A stretch of 13,642 nucleotides of DNA from an uncultured Opitutaceae bacterium (GTDB lineage Bacteria > Verrucomicrobiota > Verrucomicrobiia > Opitutales > Opitutaceae). The stretch lies in the NCBI GenBank assembly GCA_937128785.1, contig CAKZMS010000690.1:1-13642 (forward strand), written 5' to 3'. The notes under the pieces are model-generated. The model saw only the letters and a program-made list of their open reading frames with translations, made no database searches and was not told the origin of the DNA. The position numbers and the translations under genes are program-made. This document shows, piece after piece, positions 12,695-13,642 of the stretch (positions are counted from its first letter, which is position 1; the number at the start of each line of letters is the position of its first letter).

Positions 12695-13642
12695 CCGAAC
12701 ACTCGCCCAATACTGCCTTTCACGCCTCCAGCTTCATGCAGGGGCACAACGCCGAATACCTGGAACAGCTTTATGCGCAGTACACCAAGAACCCCGGTGC
12801 GGTAGACGCTGCCTGGGTCGAGTTCTTCAAGGCCATGGGCGACGCCGCGCCTGATGTGCAGCGTGAGGCCGAAGGGCCTTCGTGGGCGCGCACGGACTGG
12901 CCTCCGATGCCGGCCGATGATCTGACCGGTGCGCTGACCGGTGAGTGGGCCGAGATTGACGCCAAGGCCGCAGGCAAGAAGATCAAGGAAAAGGCCGCCG
13001 ACAAAGGTGTCGAAGTCAGCGATGACCAGATCAAGCGTGCGGTGTTGGACAGTCTGCGGGCGCTGATGCTGATCCGGGCCTATCGTATTCGGGGTCATCT
13101 GGCCGCCGATCTGGACCCGTTGGGCATGCGGGCTGCCAGCACGCATCCGGAATTGGACCCCAAGACTTATGGGTTTACCGATGCCGATATGGATCGCCCG
13201 ATCTTTATCGACAACGTGCTGGGCCTGCAGATGGCCAGCATGCGCCAGATCGTCGAGATCGTGAAACGCACCTATTGCGGCACTTTTGCGCTGCAATACA
13301 TGCATATCTCGAACCCCGAAGAGGCAGCGTGGCTGAAAGAGCGGATCGAGGGCTATGGCAAGGAAATCGCCTTCACCAAAGAAGGCCGCAAGGCGATCCT
13401 GAACAAGATGGTCGAGGCCGAAGGCTTCGAGAAATTCCTGCATGTCAAATACATGGGCACCAAGCGCTTTGGTCTGGACGGCGGTGAAGCTCTGATCCCC
13501 GCGATGGAACAGATCATCAAGCGCGGTGGCGCGCTTGGCCTTAGCGACATCGTGATCGGGATGCCGCACCGGGGCCGTCTGAACATACTGGCCAACGTGA
13601 TGCGCAAGCCGTATCGCGCCATTTTCAATGAATTTCAGGGTG
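12691..13642 (+). CDS. sucA: 2-oxoglutarate dehydrogenase E1 component, N-terminal part (cut by window end)
   Basis: The first 317 codons of sucA are present without a stop; the full protein is normally about 950-1000 residues. E1 is the ThDP-dependent decarboxylase of the NAD-linked 2-oxoglutarate dehydrogenase complex. The N-terminus, with SSFMQGHNAEYLEQLYAQY (13-31) and VDAAWVEFFKAMGD, is the E1 N-terminal helix that docks to E2, in the alphaproteobacterial form. Later come IRAYRIRGHLAADLDPLG (128-145), GTFALQYMHI (187-196), FLHVKYMGTKRFGLDGGEAL (239-258; LDGGEALIP is the family's substrate-binding segment) and GMPHRGRLNIL (280-290). No leucine codon among 24 is CTC (18 CTG, 3 CTT, 3 TTG). 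The start overlaps the DUF805 stop and has a good GAGGT site. Confidence 0.96.
   Translation, partial: MTEHSPNTAFHASSFMQGHNAEYLEQLYAQYTKNPGAVDAAWVEFFKAMGDAAPDVQREAEGPSWARTDWPPMPADDLTGALTGEWAEIDAKAAGKKIKEKAADKGVEVSDDQIKRAVLDSLRALMLIRAYRIRGHLAADLDPLGMRAASTHPELDPKTYGFTDADMDRPIFIDNVLGLQMASMRQIVEIVKRTYCGTFALQYMHISNPEEAAWLKERIEGYGKEIAFTKEGRKAILNKMVEAEGFEKFLHVKYMGTKRFGLDGGEALIPAMEQIIKRGGALGLSDIVIGMPHRGRLNILANVMRKPYRAIFNEFQG

Noticed and set aside
12658..13569. 303-codon minus-strand open frame opposite sucA
   Set aside because: sucA motifs on the plus strand are unambiguous; the minus frame has no recognisable domain.

Overview
The window looks like two pieces of bacterial chromosome from different lineages. 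Positions 1 to about 11,400 carry genes and intergenic elements of the style I associate with Verrucomicrobiota, probably Opitutaceae. The clearest marker is a secreted protein with a Gly/Ser linker and two copies of a domain containing RG(I/V)GPTLSDY and N-x-NWGG, together with a tandem-Ig/VWA exported protein and a CII-like small regulator. From about 11,450 to the end, the sequence reads like the suc operon of an alphaproteobacterium, probably Rhodobacteraceae: the C-terminal third of sucD, a GC-rich double-hairpin repeat, a small exported protein, a DUF805 membrane protein and the start of sucA. The lineage calls rest on remembered family sequences, not on a search.

Layout: (1) 21-1325, a CoA-transferase/hydrolase of the 4-hydroxybutyrate type, closed by a strong terminator. 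(2) 1479-2948, a secreted repeat protein with a hairpin in its leader and a terminator whose 24-nt core is identical to the previous one. (3) 3123-5920, korA-korB, a two-subunit 2-oxoacid:ferredoxin oxidoreductase, preceded by a possible 19-codon leader ORF and followed by a terminator. (4) 6022-6768, rph (RNase PH). (5) 6845-8722, an exported VWA protein. (6) 8737-8885, a cluster of short repeats. (7) 8899-9390 on the minus strand, a CII-like HTH protein divergent from (8) sucC-sucD (9490-11698), which are separated by a repeat-rich spacer. (9) 11,695 to the end: small exported protein, DUF805 protein and sucA, linked by short gaps or 4-base overlaps.

Metabolic reading: KorAB would convert 2-oxoglutarate and CoA to succinyl-CoA with reduction of ferredoxin. 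SucCD would then make succinate and a nucleoside triphosphate, and the CoA-transferase could exchange CoA among small acids. SucA at the end catalyses the NAD-linked version of the KorAB step.

The most important observation is the join inside sucD (about 11,380-11,490). The N-terminal two thirds carries a Gly/Thr-rich insertion that I do not expect in alphaproteobacterial SucD, while the C-terminal third and everything after it looks alphaproteobacterial. Leucine codon choice and ribosome-binding sites change on the same side. A chimeric assembly through the conserved sucD sequence is the simplest explanation; a real homologous replacement is possible. I found no CRISPR array, tRNA, rRNA, insertion sequence or new defence-type system.
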